A stretch of DNA of 43,697 nt from Klebsiella pneumoniae. GTDB taxonomy: Bacteria > Myxococcota_A > UBA9042. The stretch lies in contig CAMDBH010000023.1 of the NCBI GenBank assembly GCA_945889325.1, positions 1 to 43,697 of the forward strand. The letters are read 5' to 3'. The translations under genes and the position numbers were made by a program. Each line of letters opens with the position of its first letter. The first letter of the stretch is position 1. Below, in pieces: positions 1-8,446 of the stretch. The notes beneath the pieces are model-generated. The model was not told the DNA's origin, did no database searches, and saw only the letters and a program-made list of their open reading frames with translations.

Positions 1-21
1 TAGCGGGGGAATTTTATTCCC
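1..21 (-). repeat. Dispersed palindromic repeat, copy D, cut by the window edge
   Basis: Read on the minus strand, a hairpin (GGGAAT / ATTCCC with a 3-base loop, positions 7-21) is followed directly by CCGCTA at positions 6-1, where the window ends. The same order, hairpin then CCGCTAC, is seen in full at 43634-43678 and near 19731-19784. The assignment rests on this short match because the rest of the unit is outside the window. Confidence 0.45.
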
Positions 22-124
22 ACGCGTCGCCAGCGGACCCATTTTTCTTCGCACATTCAATATATTTGACGATATCGCACGCGACCCGTCGATCGATCCC
101 GGCGCAATAGGCCGCCACGGAGAC

Positions 125-148
125 TGATCGTTCTTGCGATAGCCCTGC
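125..148 (-). repeat. 24-bp repeat, identical to 43549-43572 in inverted orientation
   Basis: The reverse complement of these 24 bases is identical, base for base, to positions 43549-43572. The flanks diverge immediately. It lies in the gene-free left edge. No integrase or transposase is nearby, so its nature (dispersed repeat or remnant of an element end) is unknown. Confidence 0.7.
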
Positions 149-201
149 CGCAAACTGAGTGCGTCCGTCAGATTTGAGCTAGATGTCGAAAAGCGAAAAG
201 T

Positions 202-837
202 TTACAGAGAGATTGCGTCAATCCGCAGCGCGCCGCCGGCATTGTCATCGCGGCGCAACGTGATCGGCGGCGGCATGCGTTTCTCGGCTTTTAGGTACAA
301 ACGCACCTGATCGGTCTTGTTGTCGAGCTTGTTGGGCTTCATCGTGTCGACAGCAAAACTGCTGGGATCTGTTGGATTTGCTAGGTATTGCGCCACGCGC
401 TGCACGACCGGCTTCCATTTGTAGGAGAAAAGTTCCTGATGCAACAGCGGCGAACCCTTGCGCGCGCTATGGGTCAGCGTCTTAAATTGCTCAAATTCTT
501 CCAAACTTTCATGCAGATCTTGCGACTGCACCTTTAAGCAAAGGGCAAACAGCGCCGTCAGCAGTGCGTTGACCTCGGCTTGCGGCTGCTCGCGTCGCGC
601 AGGCAACCACTGCGGCATTTCGGCATCGGCTTCAGGGATCGCCGCAATAACAGGTGCTTCTATCGCGACAGCGTCGGGAACTTCGACGAGCGGTTGGCCC
701 AAACGCGCTTCCAATACCGCGACCCGCTCGCGCAGCGCTGCGACCTCCGCGGCCAAAGTCCGCAGATCAGCGTGGATCGGTGGCGAAATCGGCGGCAGGC
801 TTGGCGCGAAATTTTCGGCAGCGTTATTTGGGCTCAC
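202..837 (-). CDS. Hypothetical protein with N-terminal coiled coil
   Basis: This is a 211-residue soluble protein of unknown function. The GTG start at 837 is chosen because AAGGAG lies seven bases upstream; an in-frame TTG at 855 lies before that ribosome site. After a Pro/Asn-rich N-terminus comes a short heptad-like helix (LRTLAAEVAALRERVAVLEA, about residues 27-46). A Glu/Pro-rich linker and a helical C-terminal half containing HESLEEFEQFKTLTHSARKG follow. No signal peptide or membrane segment is visible. It is the last gene of the minus-strand block that starts with the FHA protein, 137 bases after the S41 protease. I recognise no family. The ribosome site and lack of good competing frames make a real gene likely. 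Confidence 0.7.
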   Translation of the reverse strand: MSPNNAAENFAPSLPPISPPIHADLRTLAAEVAALRERVAVLEARLGQPLVEVPDAVAIEAPVIAAIPEADAEMPQWLPARREQPQAEVNALLTALFALCLKVQSQDLHESLEEFEQFKTLTHSARKGSPLLHQELFSYKWKPVVQRVAQYLANPTDPSSFAVDTMKPNKLDNKTDQVRLYLKAEKRMPPPITLRRDDNAGGALRIDAISL

Positions 838-974
838 GGCAAGGCTCCTTTCCAATCGAATCTGAGCAACATCGCCGCGCTGGCGCGTGCACGGCGAGCA
901 TTGGCAGGCGCCGCTCGGCCAGCATAGCGCAACATTTTAGCCGCCTTCCGTCAAGTGCGGCAATGGTGACAGTC

Positions 975-3131
975 TTACTTGGTCGGCGCCTTGGCCAAAC
1001 AACCGAGATAATCCGCAGCCTTGAGCAGCTGGTAATCGGGGCGGATCTGCGGTTTGGGCTCTTGCTTGGCCAATTTGTCCGCCCGTCCCTGCTCGGCGAT
1101 GCACTTATTCAATTCAGCCATTTGCGGCAACCACGGTGATTTGAACTCGCCTTCGATCGGAATCAAGTGATTGTTCAGATTTTCCTCGCGGAAACCCACC
1201 GGGATTTTGCCGTCGACTTCGGGTGCGACCTGAACGTCTGGCGTAACACCGACAACTTGGATGGTTTGACCGCTGGGGGCGTAGTAGCGCGCCACCGTAA
1301 GTTTGATGTAATAATCAGGGTGTAGGGTCGGTTCAAACAGCGTTTGCACAGACGCTTTGCCAAACGTGCGCAAGCCGACAACCAGACCGCGTTGATTGTC
1401 CTGCATCGCCGATGCCACAATTTCCGATGCCGACGCAGACCCATCGTTGACGAGCACAACTAGCGGAAACGTATAATCACTTGCCGATGGCGTGGCGTTG
1501 TGGGCTTCTTCCGCGGCGCGGCGGTATTTGACCGTGACAATACGGCCTTTTGGCAGGAACATATCAGCGATATCGATGGCTTGACTCAGCAAACCGCCAG
1601 AATTTAGCCGCAAATCCAACACCAGTCCCTGCAGCTTGCCGCCGGGCGCCTGACTAGCGAGCTTATCGATGAGCGCCCGCAAATCGCGCTTGCTGCTGCT
1701 GATAAAGCCCGCCATTTTTACACGCGCAATACCCGGATAATCGTGCAGAAGTTCGCCGTCGATGTTTTTCACTTCGATCTGCTCACGCGCGATCACGTAA
1801 TCTTTGGGATCCGGCTCACTTTCGCGGCTGATCGACAGCTTGACCTTGGTCGCGTGCGGCCCACGGATATGTTTGACAACTTTGCCGAGGACCCAGCCGG
1901 TCACGTCGACATCGTCGACTTTGTGAATGACATCGCCTGCGCGAAGGCCGGCGCGGTAGGCCGGTCGGCCTTCCATCGGATTTTCAATAATTGTCAAATC
2001 ATCGCGTTGGGTTAGTACCGCACCGATGCCTTCAAACGAATTGTTTTCCGTCTTCTTGTTGGAATCGTCCCACGCGCGACGGGGAATGACCGAAGAATGA
2101 GGATCAAGCGCGTACAAGTAGCCAGAAGCTGCAGCTTCCCAAGCGCGATCCGGATCCGGAGGTAGGCGTTTGTCTTCATCTTTCTTGTCTGCTTCTTTCT
2201 TGTCCGCGTCCTTTGCCGGCGCGCTTTTGGCCACTTCGGCGGCTGGTTTGGCCGGATCGCCCTTCTTGCCTACCGCGGCCTTTGCGTCCGTCGACTTGGC
2301 GCCCCCCGCTTTGACAACCGGCGGATTTTTCGCTTGATAAGCAGCAATTTGGGCCAGCGCATACGTCATGGCGCATTCAAACTCAGCTTTGCCAAATGGC
2401 ACCGCTTTCCATGCGTCGTTGTAGGACTGACTGCGCGCCTTGCTGCGATCGCGCAGCGTTTGCACTTCTTCATTGCTCAAACGCCCTTTCTTGCGCACGG
2501 GGCGGCTGGCCTTGAGGTATTCATCTGACGGAATGTGATGCAGCACGACGTTAGGCAACGCCTTACCAGCACAAGCGAATATGTCCGTCTTGCCATCTAG
2601 GCGCCCTTCTTCATCGGGTGTTCCTTTGCGGGCCTGATAAAACGCCGTTGGCACCAATTCCTCTGAACCGTCAAGGACCATCAGCGCAAAGTTCGCTGCT
2701 TCAATCCACGCTCGTTTGTGATCGCTTGAGGCATCGATGTATTTAACGTCGACATAGTCCAACACTTCATCAAAGCTGACGCGGTCAAACTTAATGTTTT
2801 TCCAATAGTCTTTGCTGTCTTCTGCATCTTCTTCATCGCCATCGGCGACTTCTGGGTCATCGTCGTCACCGCCGGTTGTGGCCGCCGCTTGATCGCCAGG
2901 TTCGGCGCCCGTCGGCGTCAACGACGCCTGATTGGCTTTGCCTTCCGCCGCTTCCACGGCGCGCGTCGCTGCCTCTTGTTCGCTCGTTTTGGCCGGCGCT
3001 TGCGGCGCTCGCGCTTCACTTCGCAGTGGTGGCGGGGCCTTGCGGCACCCGTAACTGCCAGCAAATACCGCAAAAACCAGGATTAGCGCAAGCGCGGTTT
3101 TCCAATTCATTTTGCTCATTGCAGTCGCCAT
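975..3131 (-). CDS. S41 family C-terminal processing peptidase, lipoprotein
   Basis: This is a serine protease of the CtpA/Prc type, predicted to act on envelope proteins from a lipid anchor. The signal peptide ends in a lipobox with Cys29 (AGSYGC). Residues 30-110 are an Ala/Glu/Asp-rich linker. A poorly recognised helical region (110-345), interrupted by a Lys/Ala/Asp-rich stretch (270-320), precedes a PDZ domain (about 365-440). The S41 core follows (about 465-625). The catalytic Ser is predicted as S567 in GSASASEIV and the general base as K592 in RTFGKASVQ, 25 residues later as is usual for the family. At 718 residues it is longer than typical CtpA (about 400-450) because of the N-terminal part. 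The start at 3131 has GAGGG six bases upstream. It follows nagZ by 35 bases, so co-transcription with the peptidoglycan-recycling genes is likely. Confidence 0.93.
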   Translation of the reverse strand: MATAMSKMNWKTALALILVFAVFAGSYGCRKAPPPLRSEARAPQAPAKTSEQEAATRAVEAAEGKANQASLTPTGAEPGDQAAATTGGDDDDPEVADGDEEDAEDSKDYWKNIKFDRVSFDEVLDYVDVKYIDASSDHKRAWIEAANFALMVLDGSEELVPTAFYQARKGTPDEEGRLDGKTDIFACAGKALPNVVLHHIPSDEYLKASRPVRKKGRLSNEEVQTLRDRSKARSQSYNDAWKAVPFGKAEFECAMTYALAQIAAYQAKNPPVVKAGGAKSTDAKAAVGKKGDPAKPAAEVAKSAPAKDADKKEADKKDEDKRLPPDPDRAWEAAASGYLYALDPHSSVIPRRAWDDSNKKTENNSFEGIGAVLTQRDDLTIIENPMEGRPAYRAGLRAGDVIHKVDDVDVTGWVLGKVVKHIRGPHATKVKLSISRESEPDPKDYVIAREQIEVKNIDGELLHDYPGIARVKMAGFISSSKRDLRALIDKLASQAPGGKLQGLVLDLRLNSGGLLSQAIDIADMFLPKGRIVTVKYRRAAEEAHNATPSASDYTFPLVVLVNDGSASASEIVASAMQDNQRGLVVGLRTFGKASVQTLFEPTLHPDYYIKLTVARYYAPSGQTIQVVGVTPDVQVAPEVDGKIPVGFREENLNNHLIPIEGEFKSPWLPQMAELNKCIAEQGRADKLAKQEPKPQIRPDYQLLKAADYLGCLAKAPTK

Positions 3132-3166
3132 TGTTGCCCTCTTTGCCCTAATTTTGCCGGTTGCGC

Positions 3167-4330
3167 TCAGGCCAGCGTGCCAGTACCCAAGCGCGCGCGC
3201 AAGTTTGCCGTCTCCGCGCTGGCCAGCAGGGCCCGCAGGTTCGCTGCGTTGGCGCGCGGCCGGATGAGTTTGTTTCGCAGCGCCCGGACGCGCGTGATAC
3301 TCTGCAAAGCTCGGATGCGCAAAGCATCATCGCTGGGTGCCTGCAAGATTGCCACCGCGGCGTCCAACGCATCGCGCAGAACGTCCGCGCGTCGACACAC
3401 CAAGAAAACATTGCAGCCCGCAGCCAATCCAGCTGCGATGCATTCCCTAGTACTGAACAACTTGGCCACACCCTGCATTTCCAAATCGTCGCTGACAATG
3501 ACGCCGCGGTACTTGCATTGGACGCGCAACAGCGGTTCAAGGATCTGCGGTGAAAGCGTCGCCGGCCACTTTTCATCCAGCGCTGGAAACAAAACGTGCG
3601 CCGTCATCACCAAGTCGAGATGAGAACTAAGACGAGAAAACGGCAATAGTTCAACTGATTTGAGGCGATCTAGATCGTGATGGAGGACAGGTAGATCAAG
3701 GTGGCTGTCGGTGTCGGTGTCGCCATGACCCGGGAAATGCTTGCCGCAGCCCAAAACACCTGTCGATTGAAGTCCTTCCAGCAGCGCTCCGGCCATTTGC
3801 GCCACCTCAACCGGATCGCGTGAAAAAGCGCGGTTGCCGATGATCGGGTTGAGCGGATTGGTGTCGACATCCAGAATCGGCGCGTAGTCGACGTTGAAGC
3901 CAGCGGCCTGGCATTCGCGACCGAGTTGCACCCCGACTCTGTGGATCAATTCAAGATCGCCGCGATCGCCCAACGTGCGCATCGGCGGAAATTCGGTAAA
4001 CGGTTTGCGCAAACGCGCGACCAAGCCGCCCTCCTGATCCACCGAGCAGATCGCAGGTGCGCGGATCCACGGGCACTGCGCCGCAGCATCATGAATAGAT
4101 TCGGTTTGCTCGCTCAATGCGTCCAGATCCAGCGCGCCGTCGGGCAGCGTCAGTAAGTTGCGCTTGAACAAGATCGCCCCTGACAAGCCGTTTTCCAGCA
4201 TGTGCGCACAATCATCGGGCAGCGTTGTGCCCTCATAGCCCGCGATAAAAAGTTCAAGCGCGAGCTGCCAAGCGCTGTGATCATCTAAGGTTGTGCCGCG
4301 CAGGGCCTCGGCTAGTGGATCGTGTCTCAT
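3167..4330 (-). CDS. nagZ: Beta-N-acetylhexosaminidase, glycoside hydrolase family 3
   Basis: NagZ releases GlcNAc from GlcNAc-anhydro-muropeptides in cytoplasmic cell-wall recycling. The 387-residue sequence has the family signature KHFPGHGDTDTDSHLDLP (residues 197-214), whose mobile-loop His and Asp supply the acid/base. The nucleophile motif SDDLEM is at 280-285. DQEGG (98-102) and the NRAFS segment (166-170) form the substrate pocket. There is no signal peptide, which fits a cytosolic enzyme. Its ATG overlaps the stop codon of the upstream permease by four bases (ATGA), so translation is probably coupled to an importer. It is slightly longer than E. coli NagZ (341) because of the C-terminal tail. 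The assignment is secure; the link to the transporter is an inference. Confidence 0.95.
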   Translation of the reverse strand: MRHDPLAEALRGTTLDDHSAWQLALELFIAGYEGTTLPDDCAHMLENGLSGAILFKRNLLTLPDGALDLDALSEQTESIHDAAAQCPWIRAPAICSVDQEGGLVARLRKPFTEFPPMRTLGDRGDLELIHRVGVQLGRECQAAGFNVDYAPILDVDTNPLNPIIGNRAFSRDPVEVAQMAGALLEGLQSTGVLGCGKHFPGHGDTDTDSHLDLPVLHHDLDRLKSVELLPFSRLSSHLDLVMTAHVLFPALDEKWPATLSPQILEPLLRVQCKYRGVIVSDDLEMQGVAKLFSTRECIAAGLAAGCNVFLVCRRADVLRDALDAAVAILQAPSDDALRIRALQSITRVRALRNKLIRPRANAANLRALLASAETANLRARLGTGTLA

Positions 4331-5190
4331 GCTGCGTTCCCCAATCGTTCATTTCTAGTCAATTTGTGCGGCTGCACCGGACCCAGGCGCGGGTCCAACA
4401 AGTCGCGCAGGCCATCGCCCAAAAGATTCAAACCCAAAAGCAACGCAAACAACGCGCCACCAGCAGAGAGTACAATGGCTGGCGAACGAAGGAATAAAAC
4501 TGCCCCTTGTTCGAGCATGGCCCCCCAAGATACAGCGTTTTGTGGACCCAAGCCCAAAAACGACAGGCTGGCTTCGCCCAAGACCCCTGCGGCGACCGCG
4601 AACGTGAGCTGCACCGTCAGAGGTCCAACGATTTCTGGCATGACATAAAGCAGCAGAACGCGTAGGCGACTCGCTCCTAACAAGCTGGCTGCAATCGCGA
4701 AATCGCGCTCGCGCGCACTTGCGACCAACACCCGCACCAAGCGGGCATGACCGGCCCAACCGGTGATCGACAGTGCCACGATCACGGTGCCGATACCTGG
4801 AGAATCGCTGACAAAAAGAATCAGCAGGGCAAAAAGGATCCCCGGCAGGGCCATCAATGCGTCTGCGACCAGCGTGATGCCGCGATCCCAATATCCACCC
4901 CAATAGCCAGCAATTGCACCCAAAACCGTGCCGAGCCCGACGGACAGGCAGGCCACGCCGGGGCCGACGATGAACGCGAGCCGGCTTCCGGCTAGAACCC
5001 GCGCAAGCGTGTCGTAGCCTTGCTCGTCGGTGCCGAGCCAATGCAGCCGCGATGGCGGTGCAACCAGCGAACCGCTGCGGGTGTAAGCGTCGAGAGCCGC
5101 CAAGTGCGGGGCGACCAGCGCCAACAGCGCCAAAAAAGCGACAATGGCGCCGCCCCAAAGCAGATTAGGCCGATGCGCAAGCTGCTTCAT
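4327..5190 (-). CDS. Peptide-type ABC transporter permease (OppC/DppC family)
   Basis: This is an inner-membrane permease subunit of the binding-protein-dependent oligopeptide family, 287 residues. After an N-terminal membrane helix (about 10-32), the extracellular segment HWLGTDEQGYDTLARVLAGSR is the OppC hallmark. The core of five helices follows. The cytoplasmic EAA loop is seen as GEASLSFLGLGPQNAVSWGAM (about 215-235), which contacts the ATPase. It overlaps the OppB-like gene upstream and nagZ downstream by four bases each, so the three are a coupled unit. No ATPase or substrate-binding protein gene is in the window; these must be encoded elsewhere or be shared. The substrate cannot be read from the sequence, but the coupling to nagZ suggests muropeptides or murein peptides. 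Confidence 0.93.
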   Translation of the reverse strand: MKQLAHRPNLLWGGAIVAFLALLALVAPHLAALDAYTRSGSLVAPPSRLHWLGTDEQGYDTLARVLAGSRLAFIVGPGVACLSVGLGTVLGAIAGYWGGYWDRGITLVADALMALPGILFALLILFVSDSPGIGTVIVALSITGWAGHARLVRVLVASARERDFAIAASLLGASRLRVLLLYVMPEIVGPLTVQLTFAVAAGVLGEASLSFLGLGPQNAVSWGAMLEQGAVLFLRSPAIVLSAGGALFALLLGLNLLGDGLRDLLDPRLGPVQPHKLTRNERLGNAA

Positions 5191-6122
5191 CGCGCCACCG
5201 CGACGCGCAACCGCGGATCCAGACGGCGAATCAAGGCATCGACGGCGAGGTTGATAAAGGCGTAGCTCGCGCCGATGAGCACCACGCAGGCTTGCACAAC
5301 TGCGTAATCACGGGCGGAAATGCCATCCAGCAAAAGCGTACCCAAACCCGGACGGCCAAAGACTTTTTCGGTGACGAGCGCGCCGCTGAGCAACGCCGCC
5401 AGTTGCAGCCCGAGCACCGTAATGACCGGCAAGGCCGCGTTGGGCAGCGCGTGACGCAGCAATAGGCGCGCCGGAGACAACCCCCGCGCTCGCGCTGCGG
5501 CCATGAAATCCGCCGACAATGCCTCCAAAAGCGACGCCCGCAACAGCCGCGACAAGCGACCGGACAGCGCAAATCCAAGGACCAAAGCCGGCAAAATCAG
5601 CGACACCAATGGACTTGCGTCGTGGGCAGGCGTAGGTAGCAGCGGCAGCCAAACCGCAAAAGCGTACAGCGCGAGCGGCCCCGAGACGAAGGCCGGCAAT
5701 GAGATCGCCAACAACGCGGCAGCGCGCGCGCCGTGATCAAAAAGTCCGTCGCGCCACACTGCGGCGCCCATGCCAAGCGGCAATGACAGCAAGATCGCCG
5801 CTACAAGTGCGGCCACAGCCAACGCAATTGTGTCCGGCAGTCGCCGCGCGATAAGCGTCCGCACGGGCAGTTCGGCGCCGTCCAACCGAGACGAGCCCAA
5901 GGTGCCGTCGGCAAAATCACCAAGCATCGTAAGGAATTGTGCGTGTAACGGGCCGTTCAAGTGCATGCGCGCCCGCAGCGCGTCGCGTTCCGCAACCGTG
6001 GCGTGATCGCCCAGCAGGTGATCGACCGGATCGCCTGGTACGGCACGCACAGCTGCAAAAACCAGCGTTAAAACAATGAGCAATTGCAGGGCGATGGCAA
6101 GAAATTGTCGCGCGATGGCCAT
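5187..6122 (-). CDS. Peptide-type ABC transporter permease (OppB/DppB family)
   Basis: This is the partner permease, 311 residues from the ATG at 6122. An in-frame TTG at 6224 would add 34 residues that look unlike a permease N-terminus. Helix 1 (about 5-25) is followed by the family segment VPGDPVDHLLGD. The C-terminal half carries the OppB features: RLSRLLRASLLEALSADFM and ARARGLSPARLLLRHALPNA (the EAA loop), then the Leu/Ala-rich helix with GALVTEKVFGRPGLGTLLLD. No clear ribosome site precedes 6122, so the start is the least certain part. It forms a heterodimeric pore with the OppC-like product, with which it overlaps by four bases. About 160 bases separate it from the FHA gene upstream. 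Confidence 0.92.
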   Translation of the reverse strand: MAIARQFLAIALQLLIVLTLVFAAVRAVPGDPVDHLLGDHATVAERDALRARMHLNGPLHAQFLTMLGDFADGTLGSSRLDGAELPVRTLIARRLPDTIALAVAALVAAILLSLPLGMGAAVWRDGLFDHGARAAALLAISLPAFVSGPLALYAFAVWLPLLPTPAHDASPLVSLILPALVLGFALSGRLSRLLRASLLEALSADFMAAARARGLSPARLLLRHALPNAALPVITVLGLQLAALLSGALVTEKVFGRPGLGTLLLDGISARDYAVVQACVVLIGASYAFINLAVDALIRRLDPRLRVAVAR

Positions 6123-6282
6123 CAGGGGATCAACATCAATAACGATTTTGGCCAGAATTCTGCCGCTTTCAAAACCAATCGGAGCGGTGAGTCGCTTGAA
6201 AAGCGCGAACTTGCGTCCCAGCAAGCAAAACTGGCATCAGTAAGAATCTTATTTTTACTGATCGCCTCAACGGCGCGTTCGG

Positions 6283-8112
6283 CTAATTGGAGCAGCGATC
6301 GAGAAGGCCCTGGATCTGCTGCGCATCTGCCGCATCGGGATATTTGTCCAAATACGCCTTGGCTGATTTCGCGCAGTTGGCCTTGTCGCTCTTCTGCGAG
6401 TAGATCCGCGCCAATTGGCCGTGGGCCTTGCCATTGCCTTTGGCAAGTGCTTGTTTGAACAAGGCAATCGCTTCATCCGATTTGCCGTCGAGCAGCGCCT
6501 GACGCCCATCTTTGTACAAATCCGCACCGCTTTTGGGCGCATCGACCGGCGGCGGAGCCTTCTTTTCCTCAGGCGGCGGCGCGACCTTTTTCTCTTCTGG
6601 CGGTTTGGCTGCTTTCTTTTCTTCTACCGGCTTGTCGACTTTGACGTGTTCTGGCTTGGGTTTGGCTGGGATTGCCACAGCTTCGTGCGTGGGTTTTTCC
6701 GGTGCGGCGGGTGCGCTTGCGGCCTTGGCGGCTTCAGCGATCTTGTCTGCCCGATCGGCCAGCGGCGTGCCATCTTTGAGCATCGCTTTGGCTTCGTTGG
6801 CCAATTTCAGCGCGCCTTTGGGATCATTTTCCAACGCCCGATCAGCCGTATCCAATTTCTTAGACGCATCGGACTCATTTTGCACCTGTTTGAGCTTGAG
6901 TTCGATCACCGGGTTGCCCGCAAATCTACCCTTGCCCTGATTGAGCACGGTGAGCGCTTCCTCGTACAAGCCGCCTTTGGCCAACTTGTCGGCTTGTTGC
7001 ACGACGTCGGCTGGATCGCTGGCAGGTTCACTCGGAGCTTCAGGCGCTTTGGCCACCTTGACCGGCTTGTCACCTTTGTCGTCGACTGCCTTCGCTGCGT
7101 TGTCTTTGTCGCCGACGCTCGGTTTCTTGTCGTCGTCGCCCACCTTGGGCGTTGAATTCTCAGGATCTTTGGCCTTGTCGCCACCGCGGGTTGCAAAGAA
7201 CCCGATAATCACCGCCAACACAACGACTGCCGCCGCGATGATGCCGATCATCATGCCTTTGCCGCTTTTGCCGCCTTCTGCATTGCCGACGCTTGACGCT
7301 CTGGCGCCCGCAGCGAGGAAGCGCATGGTAACATGGCCAAATTCGATGCGATCGCCGCTGCGAACATCGCACTTGCTGTACGGCTCGCCGTTGACCTTGA
7401 TGCCGTTGGCGCTGCCCAAGTCCAAAATCTGCCAAGTTCCGTCATTTTGCCGCGTCAACCGCGCATGTTCCTTGGAGATCGACCGGTGATCGACCACCAA
7501 ATCGGAAGCTTCGCGCACGCGGCCCACGACAATCGGGGTCTTGGTGATACGCAATTCAAGTCCGCGTAAATTCTCACTCTCTACGACCAACCGCGGTTGG
7601 GCGCCCTCGGCGATCGCCGTCGACGGGCCGGCCGCTTCAGCCGACATCCCAGACTGAATATCGGCGAGGTTGATCATCGCCGTGCCGCCCTCTAACCCCT
7701 TGCCGACGTTGGCAACGCTGGCATTTTTGGTCGTCGACGCATTCTTGGATTCTAGTTTGGCCGGCGCTTTGGGTGCCGGGGCAGCGGGCGCATCGACGAT
7801 GGCATTGTCGCGCTTTTTGCTGCCATCGGGCACCAATTCCAGCACATAATCGCCAACTTGGATGACGTCGCCCTGCTGAATTTCGGCGCGTTCCTTGAGC
7901 AGCAAACTGTTGTAGCGCGTGCCCCACGTCGCGGCGACGTTTTCAACATAAACATGGCCATTTTTGGTGGTCAATCGCGCGTGTTGGCGTGAAACATTGC
8001 GATCTGACAAGCAAATCGAATTAGCCTCGTCGCGACCGATGCTGAGTTCGCCGTCGGTCAGCGGGACGATGTGGCTCTTGCCTTCGCTATCTTGGATGGA
8101 CAGTTTGAGCAT
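6283..8112 (-). CDS. FHA-FHA-transmembrane-TPR protein
   Basis: A 609-residue signalling scaffold. The first FHA domain (about 5-95) shows IGRDEAN and NVSRQHARL, the phosphothreonine-binding loops. The second (about 170-260) shows VVGRVREASDL, SISKEHARL and LGSANGIKVNGE. One membrane helix follows (about 278-300: MIGIIAAAVVVLAVIIGFF). The rest is a Lys/Asp/Pro-rich, low-complexity region (about 305-520) and a C-terminal TPR-like tail (GRQALLDGKSDEAIALFKQALAKG, then a second repeat). With both FHA domains before the helix, the domains should be cytosolic and the TPR part periplasmic. It probably reads Ser/Thr kinase activity, but no kinase gene is in the window. The ATG at 8112 gives the usual MxKL-type FHA start; an ATG at 8130 is possible. 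It is divergent from the lipid kinase. Confidence 0.88.
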   Translation of the reverse strand: MLKLSIQDSEGKSHIVPLTDGELSIGRDEANSICLSDRNVSRQHARLTTKNGHVYVENVAATWGTRYNSLLLKERAEIQQGDVIQVGDYVLELVPDGSKKRDNAIVDAPAAPAPKAPAKLESKNASTTKNASVANVGKGLEGGTAMINLADIQSGMSAEAAGPSTAIAEGAQPRLVVESENLRGLELRITKTPIVVGRVREASDLVVDHRSISKEHARLTRQNDGTWQILDLGSANGIKVNGEPYSKCDVRSGDRIEFGHVTMRFLAAGARASSVGNAEGGKSGKGMMIGIIAAAVVVLAVIIGFFATRGGDKAKDPENSTPKVGDDDKKPSVGDKDNAAKAVDDKGDKPVKVAKAPEAPSEPASDPADVVQQADKLAKGGLYEEALTVLNQGKGRFAGNPVIELKLKQVQNESDASKKLDTADRALENDPKGALKLANEAKAMLKDGTPLADRADKIAEAAKAASAPAAPEKPTHEAVAIPAKPKPEHVKVDKPVEEKKAAKPPEEKKVAPPPEEKKAPPPVDAPKSGADLYKDGRQALLDGKSDEAIALFKQALAKGNGKAHGQLARIYSQKSDKANCAKSAKAYLDKYPDAADAQQIQGLLDRCSN

Positions 8113-8446
8113 TAGGCCAATAATCTCCATTCATTAGAACTTGTGACAAAGATCGCTTTTGCCAAGGATTTCTGCCGCACGGACCGGTTCATCGCGTTTC
8201 GCAGGCCTCAAAGTGCGCAATTGGCGCAACAATGCCCGCAACTGGCGTGGCATGCTAGCACGCGCACCGTGAAGCAACAAGAACTCCACGCAAAGTGCCG
8301 TCGCGCGTGGGGTTCACAGGCCTCGCGCAAGGTGCCATTTACATAACATCTTTAAAGTACTACCTTAACTGCGTCAATAATCTCAAAGCGCGGCTGATGC
8401 TGGCAGCCGCCAAACAAACGTGCGACGCTTTTTGGCCAGAGGTAAA
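8113..8446 (+). promoter_or_regulatory. Divergent intergenic region between FHA gene and lipid kinase
   Basis: These 334 bases hold no convincing gene. Visible items are a small hairpin (TGCGC / GCGCA around 8213-8227) and an AT-rich patch at 8335-8395. Within this patch TTTACA (8338-8343) and TACCTT (8361-8366) are 17 bases apart and could serve as -35 and -10 of the lipid kinase promoter. The -10 match is weak. Nothing else could be recognised. Confidence 0.3.

Noticed and set aside
1-153. A partial gene on the minus strand running off the left edge
   Set aside because: The frame is open for about 50 codons but overlaps the palindromic repeat and the 24-bp repeat, and its translation shows no recognisable protein features.
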